This document shows, piece after piece, positions 17,622 through 27,028 of a DNA stretch of 64,000 nucleotides. How positions within the stretch are numbered: position 1 is the first letter of the stretch; every line of letters starts with the position of its first letter. The translations under genes and the position numbers were made by a program. The notes below the pieces were generated by a model that saw only the letters and a program-made list of their open reading frames with translations, searched no databases and was not told the DNA's origin. The stretch is from contig CP085323.1 in the NCBI GenBank assembly GCA_022870745.1, positions 1,674,001-1,738,000 of the forward strand, written 5' to 3'. The DNA comes from Silvibacterium acidisoli. GTDB taxonomy: Bacteria > Acidobacteriota > Terriglobia > Terriglobales > Acidobacteriaceae.

Positions 17622-17650
17622 CAACAAAAAGAGGATGGCTTGCGCCATCC
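17622..17650 (-). terminator. terminator of the first TonB-dependent receptor gene
   Basis: On the minus strand a hairpin with arms GGATGGC and GCCATCC (17633-17650, loop of four) is followed by TCTTTTTG. It lies 27 bases past the receptor stop and fits a rho-independent terminator. Confidence 0.75.
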
Positions 17651-17676
17651 CCTAGGAGAAGAAGTTGCTTTGCAGC

Positions 17677-20600
17677 TTAGAACTCGAAGCGAGCGCTGAG
17701 CTGCATGTTGCGTCCTGGAACCGTCGTCCCTGAGATGGCGCCACCGCCCTGCGGGCGTCCCGGAGTCGACGTATCCAGTGGATCGTTGAAGTTGCCGTTC
17801 GGCGCGTCGAAGTTCGTGTGGTTGAACACGTTCGAAGCATCCGCACGGATCTGCAGGTGAACGCCCTCGATCAGGCTGAAATTCTTGCCGAGGGACATAT
17901 TCGTGTCGATGAGACCTGCGGCGCGTAGCGTGTTGCGCTGGAAGCTGCCGAAGGTTCCATTCGGAGCCACCGAGAAGGCAGACGGGTCATACCACTCATT
18001 GATCGTCTTCTTTTTCGGATACGGCGAACCGATCAGGTTCGGATACCAGCTGCCCGCCTGCGAATAGGAGTTGTTCGGGCCGTCGTATACCAGCGTGAAC
18101 GGATTGCCGCTCTGGGTAATTACGATGGCTGAAACCTGCCACCCCCCGGCGACCGCATCCAGATAGTGATTCTGGTTCATGTACATGCGCCCCTTGCCGA
18201 AAGGAAGCTGGTACACAACACTGCTCTTCAGCGAGTTGCGGATGTCGAAGTTCGACGGCGCGTAGTTGCTGCTGGGCGAGTGGAAGTTCTGGAAGTTGAT
18301 GTAGCCGGCTTCGCCGTTGAACGGCGAGACGTCCATATCATCCAGGAACTTCGACCAGGTATACGCCATGCTGAAAGATATGCCGTTGGCAAGGCGCTTG
18401 TTCACCTGTGCCTGCAGCGCATGGTAGTTCGACTCCGCATTGAAGGTGCTTCCACTGATGGAGTTGAACTGCGGATAGGGGCGTCCACTTGGATTATCGT
18501 TCGGTCCGAGGTTCTCGACCGGCACCTGGTTGATGTCGCCCTTGAACTGCAGGTTCGACCCATGCTTGCCGACGTATGCCACTTCTGCGGTAATGCTGTA
18601 GGGCAGTTCGCGCTGCACACTCAACGACCAGGAATACAGCTTGGTCAGCGGCGTGTGGTAGTCGTCGTAGTTCACGCTCTGCCCGTTGTAGGCGGTGCGT
18701 GTCCTGCTTGCCGAAATGTAAGGCAGTGGGGTTGCAGTGCCGTAAAAGGTACCCGGACCGCTGAGCGACGTCACTGGAGTTACACCGTTGGTCTGGTCTT
18801 CGGCATTACCCGAAAAACCGTAGCCGGTTCCCTTGGCATTGCCGTACTGGTCCACACTCCACGGCGTTGTGTAGATACCGAAGCCACCGCGAATGACCGT
18901 ATCGGTGCGTGGAGAGTAAGCGAACCCGACACGAGGCAACACGCCCGTATAAACATTCTCCTGAGCCCGCTTGCGGCCCACATCCGGAGCAAACCACATC
19001 GCTCCCAGGTTGCCGGACAACGCGTTCGGAATCGAGGGATCGAAGTCACCGATACGATCGTGAACCTCGCCCCAGCCTTCCTGGATCTGGTAGCGCACAC
19101 CGAGGTTCAGCGTCAGGTTCGACTTGATCTTCCAGTCGTCCTGGATAAAGACCTGCGGGCTCTTGGAGCGCCCACCAAAGAGCGGCGAGTTCGCCGCACC
19201 CCAGCTGTTTACATCTCCCAGCAGGAAGTCTGCCCAGCCATTTCCGCTACCCGTGGCATCGAGGCTGGCCTGCGTGTACTGGCCTGAGAAGTTGAAATCT
19301 CCCGCGTCCACGTTGCCCCAGGCTGTCGAGTTGTCTTCGAACATGATGAACTCGCCGCCGAAGTGGAGAATATGCTTTCCGCGAATCAGCGTGACAACAT
19401 CCGACGGCTGATACACGTTCTGCACATAAATCGTGTTCGTTCCCGCATAGGGCGAATCGCAGCAGATATTGGAGCTGATATTCAGGTTCGGAAGCAGATC
19501 CGCCTTAGCATACTGCAGACCGAGTTTGGCCGGATAACCCTGGTTCAAAGAAGCGGGGATGAGGAAGCTACCCTGGCGATTGAAGCTGAACCGGAACTCG
19601 TTGACGAGCGTCGAGCTGAAAGTCCAGGTGTCCGAGGTCTGGCTGGAGTAATCCGAAGTGTCGTCGCTGTAGCAGGCGATCGGGCAGGGAAACTCCGCCG
19701 GATAGAAGGCCGGCTGATCGCGCACCGCAATCGATGAGGTCAGGCGGTTCTTCTCGTTAAAGTCATAGTCAATACGGCCAAACCAGCGGTTCGAAGGATT
19801 ATCGCTGGGCACCCTGTAGTAATAGTCTCCATTGATGCCGCCGCTCGTGTTCTGATTCGGATTCGCCCAGAGCCCAGCGCCGATTGCATTCTTCGCAACC
19901 GGATCGACACGGTTTGCAGGAATCATGTTGTTTGCGAACGGCATACGGCAGATGGAGCCACCCACAGTCTGCTGCGTTGCTGGATCGAAAATCTGTCCCT
20001 GGTAAACCACCTGATTATTGCAGGGGTTCACATAAGGATTGCCGTTCCCGTCCGTAACCGGCACGGGGTTGCCGTTGCCATCGCGAACAAGTAGCTGCGA
20101 CAGGTCGTAGGCGCCGTTCGGCGTATTACCCTTCAACTGGTCAGTCGGCATCGCAACGTATCCACTGGCTGTTCCGTTGTCGATCGTCTTGTCATAGTTG
20201 AAATAGAAGAACATCTTGTTCTTCAGAATCGGACCGCCGATGGAGCCGCCGAACTGGTTGAACCGAAGCTCTGGCACTGCCTGGTCTGCCGGGTCGAAGT
20301 AGCTGCGCGCATTGAGAGCGTCGTTCTGGAAATGCTCATAAGCCGCACCGTGGAAACGGTTCGTTCCGCCCTTGGTGATCTGGTTGAAGATCGCGCCGCC
20401 AATGCCGTACTGTGCAGAGAAGTTCGAGGTCTCGATCTGAACTTCCGCAACCGTTTCGAAGGTGTCCGTTTCTACGTCCGCGCTGTGCGGGTTCGTCACC
20501 GAACCACCGTCGGAGAGGAAGTTGCCGGTAAACGGCAGGCCGCCGTTTACCGAAACACCCACACCCGGATTCGCGACGCCATAAGCCGACGACGCACCCG

Positions 20601-21096
20601 ACGTACCTGGCAGCAGGATGGTGAAGTTCGCCCAGTCCGCACCTGTCTGCGGCAGCTGCTGCATGGTCTTCTCGTCGAGGGTCGTGGACTGCTCACCCGA
20701 CTCCGTCTGCAACAGCGTCGCAACGTCGGTTGTCACCGTAATCTGCTGCTGCGTGCTGCCCACCTGGAGCTTGCCATTCATCGTGATGGTCGTGACGTCA
20801 AGCGTAACTGGACCCATCACCAGCTTGTCGAAGCCCTGCGATTCCACCGTCACGGTGTAATGACCGGTCGGGGTCGACACCGTGTCGTAAATACCGCTCT
20901 TATTAGTTACAAATTCCTTGGTCACGCCCGTTTCGACATTCGTAACGGTAACGTGCGCATTTGGAATCACTGCACCGGACGAGTCGGTCACGGTACCACG
21001 GATTTCGCCGGTCGCTGCGCTCTGCGCGTGTGCTGCTGCACCCGCGCCAAGCAGAAGACAGAAAGCGGCCAGCCAATAGCGAGGCGCTCTGAACAT
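17677..21096 (-). CDS. Oar-like TonB-dependent receptor with carboxypeptidase-regulatory-like domain
   Basis: An outer-membrane receptor of about 1139 aa of the Oar-like type abundant in Acidobacteria. The signal peptide ends AAHAQ. It is followed by a carboxypeptidase-D-regulatory-like Ig domain (GEIRGTVTDSSGAVIPNAHV), a plug domain (residues about 120-230), and a long beta-barrel ending in aromatic MQLSARFEF, the usual C-terminal Phe insertion signal. The ATG at 21096 has AGGAGTG upstream. The longer open frame upstream lacks a signal peptide at its N-terminus and is rejected. It is divergent from the GH116 gene, so it probably imports oligosaccharides processed by that locus. The substrate is not known. 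Confidence 0.9.
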   Translation of the reverse strand: MFRAPRYWLAAFCLLLGAGAAAHAQSAATGEIRGTVTDSSGAVIPNAHVTVTNVETGVTKEFVTNKSGIYDTVSTPTGHYTVTVESQGFDKLVMGPVTLDVTTITMNGKLQVGSTQQQITVTTDVATLLQTESGEQSTTLDEKTMQQLPQTGADWANFTILLPGTSGASSAYGVANPGVGVSVNGGLPFTGNFLSDGGSVTNPHSADVETDTFETVAEVQIETSNFSAQYGIGGAIFNQITKGGTNRFHGAAYEHFQNDALNARSYFDPADQAVPELRFNQFGGSIGGPILKNKMFFYFNYDKTIDNGTASGYVAMPTDQLKGNTPNGAYDLSQLLVRDGNGNPVPVTDGNGNPYVNPCNNQVVYQGQIFDPATQQTVGGSICRMPFANNMIPANRVDPVAKNAIGAGLWANPNQNTSGGINGDYYYRVPSDNPSNRWFGRIDYDFNEKNRLTSSIAVRDQPAFYPAEFPCPIACYSDDTSDYSSQTSDTWTFSSTLVNEFRFSFNRQGSFLIPASLNQGYPAKLGLQYAKADLLPNLNISSNICCDSPYAGTNTIYVQNVYQPSDVVTLIRGKHILHFGGEFIMFEDNSTAWGNVDAGDFNFSGQYTQASLDATGSGNGWADFLLGDVNSWGAANSPLFGGRSKSPQVFIQDDWKIKSNLTLNLGVRYQIQEGWGEVHDRIGDFDPSIPNALSGNLGAMWFAPDVGRKRAQENVYTGVLPRVGFAYSPRTDTVIRGGFGIYTTPWSVDQYGNAKGTGYGFSGNAEDQTNGVTPVTSLSGPGTFYGTATPLPYISASRTRTAYNGQSVNYDDYHTPLTKLYSWSLSVQRELPYSITAEVAYVGKHGSNLQFKGDINQVPVENLGPNDNPSGRPYPQFNSISGSTFNAESNYHALQAQVNKRLANGISFSMAYTWSKFLDDMDVSPFNGEAGYINFQNFHSPSSNYAPSNFDIRNSLKSSVVYQLPFGKGRMYMNQNHYLDAVAGGWQVSAIVITQSGNPFTLVYDGPNNSYSQAGSWYPNLIGSPYPKKKTINEWYDPSAFSVAPNGTFGSFQRNTLRAAGLIDTNMSLGKNFSLIEGVHLQIRADASNVFNHTNFDAPNGNFNDPLDTSTPGRPQGGGAISGTTVPGRNMQLSARFEF

Positions 21097-21530
21097 GAGA
21101 ATTAGCACTCCTGTAAAAGGTTCGTTCTTTGCTTCGGTTCTGCCAGCCTCCTGCTGGGCTGGCCTGGTTCTTTTGCGTAGCGCCCCGGCGCAGACTCCCG
21201 TTCTGCTCCCCTCTAGGTGCGTCCATACACGAACGACTGCTGCGGATTCGGACGGAATCGTGTCGCCAGCTGCCATCCCCGTACCGGAAATAGACTGGAG
21301 AATCGTTTGTCTAAAGCAAGTAAAGGAATACGTGACATCGTTCGTAACGATTATTTAGTATGTACTCTCAATGAATGACGGATGGCAAGGACTTTTTTCG
21401 GAACCTTAACGAACCCCGCAAAGACGCCCTCCACCATTCCAGTAACGGCCAATTCAGGCTTGTCCCACTTGCAGCCGGGACCTTCCGGGCCGTCTCTATA
21501 TAGTTGTTAACCAGTGCGCCGGAGGATTTC
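21097..21530. promoter_or_regulatory. divergent promoter region, receptor versus GH116 genes
   Basis: This 434-base gap has no convincing gene. The palindrome ATCGTT-CGT-AACGAT at 21337-21351 has perfect 6-bp arms, and it could be the operator of the nearby ROK repressor or another regulator. No clear -35/-10 pair was recognised. Confidence 0.45.
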
Positions 21531-23945
21531 TTGAAGCGTCCGCTTGTTTCTGCAGTGTTCTGCACCCTTGTCCTGCTCTTTACTGCCTCGGCCTGGGCAG
21601 CCGACGGCATTCCCGAGGCCGCCTGGAAACGCCCGCTGGGCCAGCCTTTCGAAAACCCCGGCCACACGCGCTCTCACGGTGACATCGACGACGGCTACTG
21701 GCAGGGCTCTCCCGTCGGAGGCTTCGGCGCGGGCACCTTCTCACGCACATATCGTGGAGACTTTGCCCGCTGGCATATCAAAGCCGCGAATCATAAATAT
21801 GAGACGGTCTACGCGAACCAGTTCGCAGTCTTCGAACAGAGTGAAGGCGAATCCCCGACAGCGCAGGTGCTGATGAACGGCCACCCCGAAGGCAAGGAGC
21901 TTTCCAGCTGGAAGTGGGATTACCCGGTCGGTGCAGGCAACTACTACTCGCTCTTTCCCAAGTCATGGTTCGACTACCAGTCCGAAAAGCTGCCCGCGCA
22001 CCTTACTCTCGAGCAGTACTCGCCGATCCTTCCCGACAACTATAAGGAGTCGAGCTATCCGGTTGCTGTCTATCGCTGGCACGCCGATAACCCGACCAAC
22101 AAGACTGTCACGGTTTCAGTGTTGCTCTCGTGGAACAACATGTCCGGATGGTTCCGCACCTTCACTCACGACTTCGCCGGTACGCCCAACCAGGGCAACT
22201 ACGACGAATACAAGAGCGAAGCCATCAAGGACGGAACGATGAAAGGCGTCGTCTTCGACCGTCTGCGTGCGCAAGCCTCCCCGAACGAGTGGGATGGCCA
22301 GTTCGCGATCGCCGCGATCGACTCACCCGGCACCGAGGTGACGTATCAAACTACATATATGACCGAGGGTGACGGCTCTGCCGTCTGGGCGCCGTTCTCG
22401 AAGGACGGCCGGCTCTCGAACGCCACCAAGTCCTGGGTCAGCGACAAGGAAAAGCTCGGCGGAGCCATCGCCGTCCGATTTACCCTGAAGCCGGGCGAAC
22501 ACAAGATCATTCCCATGGTGATCTCGTGGGACTTCCCGACGGTACAGTTCGGCGAAGGCCGCAAGTGGGAGCGACGCTACACCGACTTCTACGGCACATC
22601 CGGCAGGAACGCATGGCAGATCGCCCGCGATGGGCTGCTGCACGCCGATGAGTGGAGCGAAGCCATCGACAAGTGGCAGGCGCCTTACGTGAACGATGCC
22701 AGCAAGCCGCTCTGGTATCGCGGCATGCTCTTCAACGAACTCTACGTCCTCACCGACGGCGGAACCTTCTGGGGACGCCAGCAGGGAGCGCCGAAAACAA
22801 CCACTCCGACCTTCGCGCTTCTCGAAAGCATGGACTATGCCTATTACGGCACCCTGGACGTAGCCTTCTACGCCACACTGCCCATGCTGAAGTTCTGGCC
22901 CACCATCGACAAGCAAACACTCAACCAGTTCGGAGAGACGGTCAACAAGGAATGGCCCGAACAAGGTCTGTGGGTATGGAAGACCGAACAGACCGGCGAG
23001 CCCGTCTCCCACAAGCGCAAGGTCATCGGCGCGGTCCCGCATGATTTCGGAGTGCCGGAAGGCGACCCGTTCGTCTCCGTCAACGAACCCGGCATCCAGG
23101 ACACCAACAACTGGAAGGACCTCAATCCCAAGTGGGTTCTGATGGTCTATCGCGACTACGTCATGACCGGGCACAAGGATCTCGACTTCCTTCGCCACAA
23201 CTACCCGGCGATGAAGCAGGCCATGCAATACCTGCGCCAGTTCGATACCGGCGGAGGCATCCCAGAAAACAGCGACTACCCTGACCAGACCTATGACGAC
23301 TGGGTCGTACACGGTGTCAGCGCCTACTCCGGCGGCCTGTGGCTCGCAGCCTCGCGCGCACTCGAAGAGACGGCAAAGATCCTCGGCGACACGGCGACTG
23401 CCACCGAATATCACAACCTCTTCCTCAAAGGCCAGAAGACCTACATCTCGCAGCTCTGGAACGGCGAATACTTCAGCTACGACACCAAAAGCCCGACCAA
23501 GGACGCTATCCAGGCCGATGAACTCGCTGGCCAGTGGTATGCGGATCTGACAGGGCTCGGCGACATCGTGCCTCACAGGATGCAGGTGTCGAACATGAAG
23601 AAGATCTTCGACTACAACGTGATGAAGTTCAACAACGGCACCATGGGCGCGGTAAACGGCATGAATCCCGATGGCACCGTGACAAAGAACTCCGAAGCAA
23701 AGGAAGTCTGGGTCGGCACCACCTACGGCTTCGCCGGAATCCTGATGGCCGAGGGCATGAAGGACGAGGCTTACAAAACCACCTGGGGCATCTACAACGT
23801 CATTTACAACACCAAGGCTTACTGGTTCCGCACGCCGGAAGCCTGGGACACCACGGGCGACTTCCGCGCCTGCATGTACATGCGTCCAGCAGGCATCTGG
23901 GCGCTTGAAATGACGCCTCCTCGCGAAAAGAAAGCAGGCGAATAA
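21531..23945 (+). CDS. GH116-family glycoside hydrolase (GBA2-like), secreted
   Basis: An 804-aa exported glycosidase of family GH116, which includes beta-glucosidases, beta-xylosidases and acid-beta-glucosidase-like enzymes. The signal peptide ends SAWAAD. An N-terminal beta-sandwich contains GSPVGGFGAGTFSRTYRGDF, and the C-terminal (alpha/alpha)6 barrel contains the proposed nucleophile E432 in LLESMDYAYYGTLDV and the conserved D-Q-T-Y-D-D-W block near residues 585-591 carrying the acid/base aspartate. I chose the TTG start at 21531 because GGAGG precedes it and it gives a short basic n-region (MKRPL). Its stop overlaps the ThuA gene start by one base, so the two are cotranslated. Confidence 0.9.
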   Translation: MKRPLVSAVFCTLVLLFTASAWAADGIPEAAWKRPLGQPFENPGHTRSHGDIDDGYWQGSPVGGFGAGTFSRTYRGDFARWHIKAANHKYETVYANQFAVFEQSEGESPTAQVLMNGHPEGKELSSWKWDYPVGAGNYYSLFPKSWFDYQSEKLPAHLTLEQYSPILPDNYKESSYPVAVYRWHADNPTNKTVTVSVLLSWNNMSGWFRTFTHDFAGTPNQGNYDEYKSEAIKDGTMKGVVFDRLRAQASPNEWDGQFAIAAIDSPGTEVTYQTTYMTEGDGSAVWAPFSKDGRLSNATKSWVSDKEKLGGAIAVRFTLKPGEHKIIPMVISWDFPTVQFGEGRKWERRYTDFYGTSGRNAWQIARDGLLHADEWSEAIDKWQAPYVNDASKPLWYRGMLFNELYVLTDGGTFWGRQQGAPKTTTPTFALLESMDYAYYGTLDVAFYATLPMLKFWPTIDKQTLNQFGETVNKEWPEQGLWVWKTEQTGEPVSHKRKVIGAVPHDFGVPEGDPFVSVNEPGIQDTNNWKDLNPKWVLMVYRDYVMTGHKDLDFLRHNYPAMKQAMQYLRQFDTGGGIPENSDYPDQTYDDWVVHGVSAYSGGLWLAASRALEETAKILGDTATATEYHNLFLKGQKTYISQLWNGEYFSYDTKSPTKDAIQADELAGQWYADLTGLGDIVPHRMQVSNMKKIFDYNVMKFNNGTMGAVNGMNPDGTVTKNSEAKEVWVGTTYGFAGILMAEGMKDEAYKTTWGIYNVIYNTKAYWFRTPEAWDTTGDFRACMYMRPAGIWALEMTPPREKKAGE

Positions 23946-24727
23946 TGAAGCTCAAGACTCTTCTCTCTTCCATCGTGCTCGTGTGCCTCCTGCTTGCAGG
24001 AGGCCGCAGCCTGCATGCCGCTTCTGCACCAGCGCCGAAGTTCCACGTTATCGCCATAGCGGAAAAAGGCGGCATCCATCAGCCCTTCGTCGATGCCGCA
24101 AAGATCTGGCTTAACAAGCTGGCGGCTGAGAACAACTTCACCATCGACTACATCGAAAACACCGACAAGATCGATGACGCCTTCCTCGCGAAGTACCAGC
24201 TCTTCATCCAGTTGAACTACCCGCCCTACAACTGGACGCCAACCGCCGCCGCTGCCTTCGAACGCTACATTGACCAGGGCAAGGGCGGATGGATCGGCTT
24301 CCACCACGCGACACTGCTCGGCGATTTCGACGGCACCCATATTTGGCCATGGTTCTCGGACTTCATGGGCGGCATCCGCTTCACCAGCTACATTCCTGAC
24401 TTTGCCGACGGCACAGTAACCGTTGAAGACACGAACAGCCCGCTCATGAAAGGTGTCGCGAAGCAGTTCCAGGTCTCAAAAGAAGAGTGGTACACATGGA
24501 GCAAATCGCCTCGGCCCAACGTTCACGTGCTGGCTACCGTCGATGAAAACAGCTACAAGCCCGACACCATGATCAAGATGGGCGGCGACCACCCCGTCAT
24601 CTGGACCAACGAGCATAAGAAGGCTCGCAACGTTTATATCTTCATGGGTCATCATCCGGATCTCTTCGAGAACGAGGCCTACACCACCATCTTCCGCAAC
24701 GCCATCTTCTGGGCATCGAGCAAATAA
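23945..24727 (+). CDS. secreted ThuA-domain protein
   Basis: A 260-aa protein with a signal peptide (first 26 residues) and a ThuA domain, a class-I-glutamine-amidotransferase-like fold first linked to trehalose utilisation. Visible landmarks are FIQLNYPPYNWT, GGWIGFHHATLLGDF, the WPWFSDFMGG segment and the C-terminal VIWTNEHKKARNVYIFMGHHPD. The ATG overlaps the GH116 stop as TAATG. Recent annotations link ThuA proteins to sugar oxidation in polysaccharide utilisation loci, but the reaction here is unknown. A bidirectional terminator follows. Confidence 0.87.
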   Translation: MKLKTLLSSIVLVCLLLAGGRSLHAASAPAPKFHVIAIAEKGGIHQPFVDAAKIWLNKLAAENNFTIDYIENTDKIDDAFLAKYQLFIQLNYPPYNWTPTAAAAFERYIDQGKGGWIGFHHATLLGDFDGTHIWPWFSDFMGGIRFTSYIPDFADGTVTVEDTNSPLMKGVAKQFQVSKEEWYTWSKSPRPNVHVLATVDENSYKPDTMIKMGGDHPVIWTNEHKKARNVYIFMGHHPDLFENEAYTTIFRNAIFWASSK

Positions 24728-24760
24728 CGCCTGCTCTGAACGTCTCGCAACGATGGGCGG

Positions 24761-24815
24761 GTGCGGGCCTCAGCCCGCACATTGAAAGACAAGGATAAAA
24801 GGGGCTTCAACCCCT
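24761..24815. repeat. two intergenic hairpins of the palindromic repeat family
   Basis: GTGCGGGC-ctca-GCCCGCAC at 24761-24780 and AGGGG-cttcaa-CCCCT at 24800-24815 lie in the gap after the ThuA gene. The second matches the AGGGGCTGAAGCCCCT palindrome at 1378 with small changes, which supports a dispersed repeat family. Confidence 0.55.
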
Positions 24816-24833
24816 GGGGAATATCTTCTAAAC

Positions 24834-24873
24834 AAAGAGAGTGCCGCGGATGTCCACGGCACTCTCTTTTATT
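24834..24873. terminator. bidirectional terminator between ThuA and ROK genes
   Basis: A 16-bp stem with one mismatch (AAAGAGAGTGCCGCGG and its partner) and a four-base loop has an A-run on the left and TTTTATTT on the right. It can terminate both converging genes. Confidence 0.88.
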
Positions 24874-24885
24874 TGGACACCACCC

Positions 24886-26082
24886 TCAGATCGCAGGCTG
24901 AGGCAGCAACACCGACCCGATCGACTCGAGCGCCAGGGACACACCGCCCCACAACGTCGCGCGATCTCCAAGCGCACCTGCCAGAACCTTCGTCACCGCA
25001 AACTCGCTGCCCTCAAGCTGCTTCTGCACGGCAGCGATCAATGCCGGATGGCCGCCGACCTCGCCATTCAACAGAATCAGTCCCGGATTCAGAATCAGTG
25101 AAAGATTCACAACGATATCGGCGACGATCTCTGCCCGCTGTTGCACAATCTTTTCCGCGCGCGCGTCACCGCTGCTGGCAAGGTTCAGCACATCCAGGCC
25201 GGAAGTGACCTTTGCATCTTCCGACTTCTTCCCCTCGTTCCAGCTTCCCAGGATTCCCGAACTCGTCAGCACCGTCTCAAGCTCGCCAAACTCCAAAATC
25301 GTCGGACGGCGGCGCATGACTGACGGCAAACGCAGGTAGGCAATTTCGCCAGCCGACCATTGCGAGCCATGATGAATCTTTCCACCCAGCACGATGCCCG
25401 ATCCCACGTTTGAACCGACGCTTATCAGCACAAAATCCTGCTCACCGCGTGCCGCCCCGTTGTAGCGCTCACCCTGCGCAGCAAGATTCGTATCGTTCTC
25501 CACCACCACCGGGCAGCTGATGAGCTTACTCAGCATGGTCCGCAGCGGAACCGAGCGCCAGTCCTTGAGCGTGCTGATGGCCAGTACGCTGCCTTCTTCG
25601 ACATTCGTAATTGCCGGCACACCCACAACCAGCTTCAGCAGGTGATCGGCCGATTTCTTCTGCTTCTTCAGCAGCGTCTGCAATCCCTTTGCAATGTAGC
25701 CGCAGACCGCATCGGGAGTAGTGCTGCGCTTCTCGAAGTCCACCGTCAGGGTATCGAGTTCGCCGCCATTCAGGTCGGTCAGCAGAAACGACAAGCGGTC
25801 CGCGGATAACTCCACTGCCGCGATGCAGCCGCGTTCGGCCTTGAAGCGAATCATATCCGGCGGACGCCCGCCACTCGATTCGCCCTCTCCAAGCGGCTCG
25901 ATCAGATTTGCCGAGAGCAGATCGTTGACGACATTCGTCACCGTGGGAGCACTCAGGCCTGACGCGCGCACCAGGTCAGCGCGGGAACAGGACCCGCATT
26001 CCCGGAGCAGCGTAAGGATACTTAGCGCATTTGTATGGCGCAGGACAGAGGGCCGGCCGATGGGAAGAGTCTTCTTGGTCAA
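24886..26082 (-). CDS. ROK-family transcriptional repressor (NagC/XylR type)
   Basis: A 398-aa ROK regulator. The N-terminal winged helix (SRADLVRASGLSAPTVTNVV) is followed by a ROK sugar-kinase-like domain with a phosphate-loop region (VVVENDTNLAAQGER) and SVGSNVGSGIVLGGKIHHG. The zinc-binding CxCGxxGC cysteines of ROK kinases are missing in the expected place, as in some regulators. Translation seems to start at TTG 26082, but no strong ribosome site is visible there. It sits convergent with GH116-ThuA and probably senses a sugar released by that system. Both the target and the effector are inferences. Confidence 0.85.
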   Translation of the reverse strand: MTKKTLPIGRPSVLRHTNALSILTLLRECGSCSRADLVRASGLSAPTVTNVVNDLLSANLIEPLGEGESSGGRPPDMIRFKAERGCIAAVELSADRLSFLLTDLNGGELDTLTVDFEKRSTTPDAVCGYIAKGLQTLLKKQKKSADHLLKLVVGVPAITNVEEGSVLAISTLKDWRSVPLRTMLSKLISCPVVVENDTNLAAQGERYNGAARGEQDFVLISVGSNVGSGIVLGGKIHHGSQWSAGEIAYLRLPSVMRRRPTILEFGELETVLTSSGILGSWNEGKKSEDAKVTSGLDVLNLASSGDARAEKIVQQRAEIVADIVVNLSLILNPGLILLNGEVGGHPALIAAVQKQLEGSEFAVTKVLAGALGDRATLWGGVSLALESIGSVLLPQPAI

Positions 26083-26176
26083 GTTAGCTCAATCAATACG
26101 GGCTGGTCTGCAACCCTCCCCCGAATCGTCTCTCGAACCCTCAGCATAAGTCAATATCGCAGAGCACGTTAGCCAA

Positions 26177-26944
26177 CTATTTCGCGGCTCGATCTTTGCG
26201 CCCGAGCCAAAGCACCATATTTTCAAACAGCCGGTTCTGGACAGGACTGTCGAAAATCTTCGTGCCATGCCCCATATTCGCGTAGATCATCCGATACTTT
26301 GTATTCGTCCACACAACCGGCACATCGCCGTGAGTCAACGTGTCCTTGAAGCCGAGCGGATAATTCGAAGGGTCGAGCGTCAGAAGCACCTTGATCCCAG
26401 GGGTATCCCGAGGACTGGGCAGCCACATATACCATTCGTTCGCAGGCGCCATGTAGCTCGGGGGAATGCCCTTCACTACCGGATTTGCTGGGTCGTCAAC
26501 CTTCAGCTTAGCCGGCAGCGGAGGCCAGTTGTTGCTGTGGAAGAGCGTGCCCATGAAGTCGGCAAACCAGGGCCACTCCGAGCGATGATCGATGTATCCC
26601 GAAATATGAAATCCCAGCCAGCCACCGCCGCCGTCCATGTACTTCTCGAAGGCCGCGCGAACGGCCGGAGCTGACGGCGGGTCGTCCAGGAACATCACCA
26701 GCTCGTACTTCTTCAGATTCTCGGCGTTCATCCGCGTCCAGTCGGTCGTTGCCTCGAAGGTGAAGTGATCCTTCTCCGCCATCTTCTGGAAGAACGGGAT
26801 CGCTCCCGTTGCAAAATCAACGTGGTCCGGCTCAACTTTAGTCGAATAAAACGCGAGCACGTGGAACGCAGGAGTCTGCGCTAGTGCAGCGAAGGGAGCC
26901 GCAAAAAGAATTGCCAGGAGAAAAGACCAGGTGCGCCGCATCAT
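26177..26944 (-). CDS. second secreted ThuA-domain protein
   Basis: A 255-aa paralogue of the ThuA protein at 23945 with its own signal peptide (FLLAILFAAPFAALAQ). Matching landmarks include DFATGAIPFFQKMAEKD, GGGGWLGFHISGYI, WPWFADFMG and VPVVWTNTKYRMIYANMGH. The two start codons at 26944 and 26941 are adjacent ATGs; upstream in-frame codons are not supported. It is read away from the YVTN-propeller gene and toward the ROK repressor. Two diverged ThuA proteins within 4 kb suggests different substrates or sequential steps. Confidence 0.85.
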   Translation of the reverse strand: MMRRTWSFLLAILFAAPFAALAQTPAFHVLAFYSTKVEPDHVDFATGAIPFFQKMAEKDHFTFEATTDWTRMNAENLKKYELVMFLDDPPSAPAVRAAFEKYMDGGGGWLGFHISGYIDHRSEWPWFADFMGTLFHSNNWPPLPAKLKVDDPANPVVKGIPPSYMAPANEWYMWLPSPRDTPGIKVLLTLDPSNYPLGFKDTLTHGDVPVVWTNTKYRMIYANMGHGTKIFDSPVQNRLFENMVLWLGRKDRAAK

Positions 26945-27028
26945 CGAAGTTCCAATCCGAAAGAAATAGCTCGTCGCCGACTTTCTAACGTTTGCTAAAC
27001 TAGTCCCACTACGAGGTTGTACCACAAC

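Noticed and set aside
22323-23576. 417-codon open frame opposite GH116
   Set aside because: The GH116 catalytic motifs lie on the plus strand; the antisense translation is a low-complexity hydrophobic/acidic mixture.
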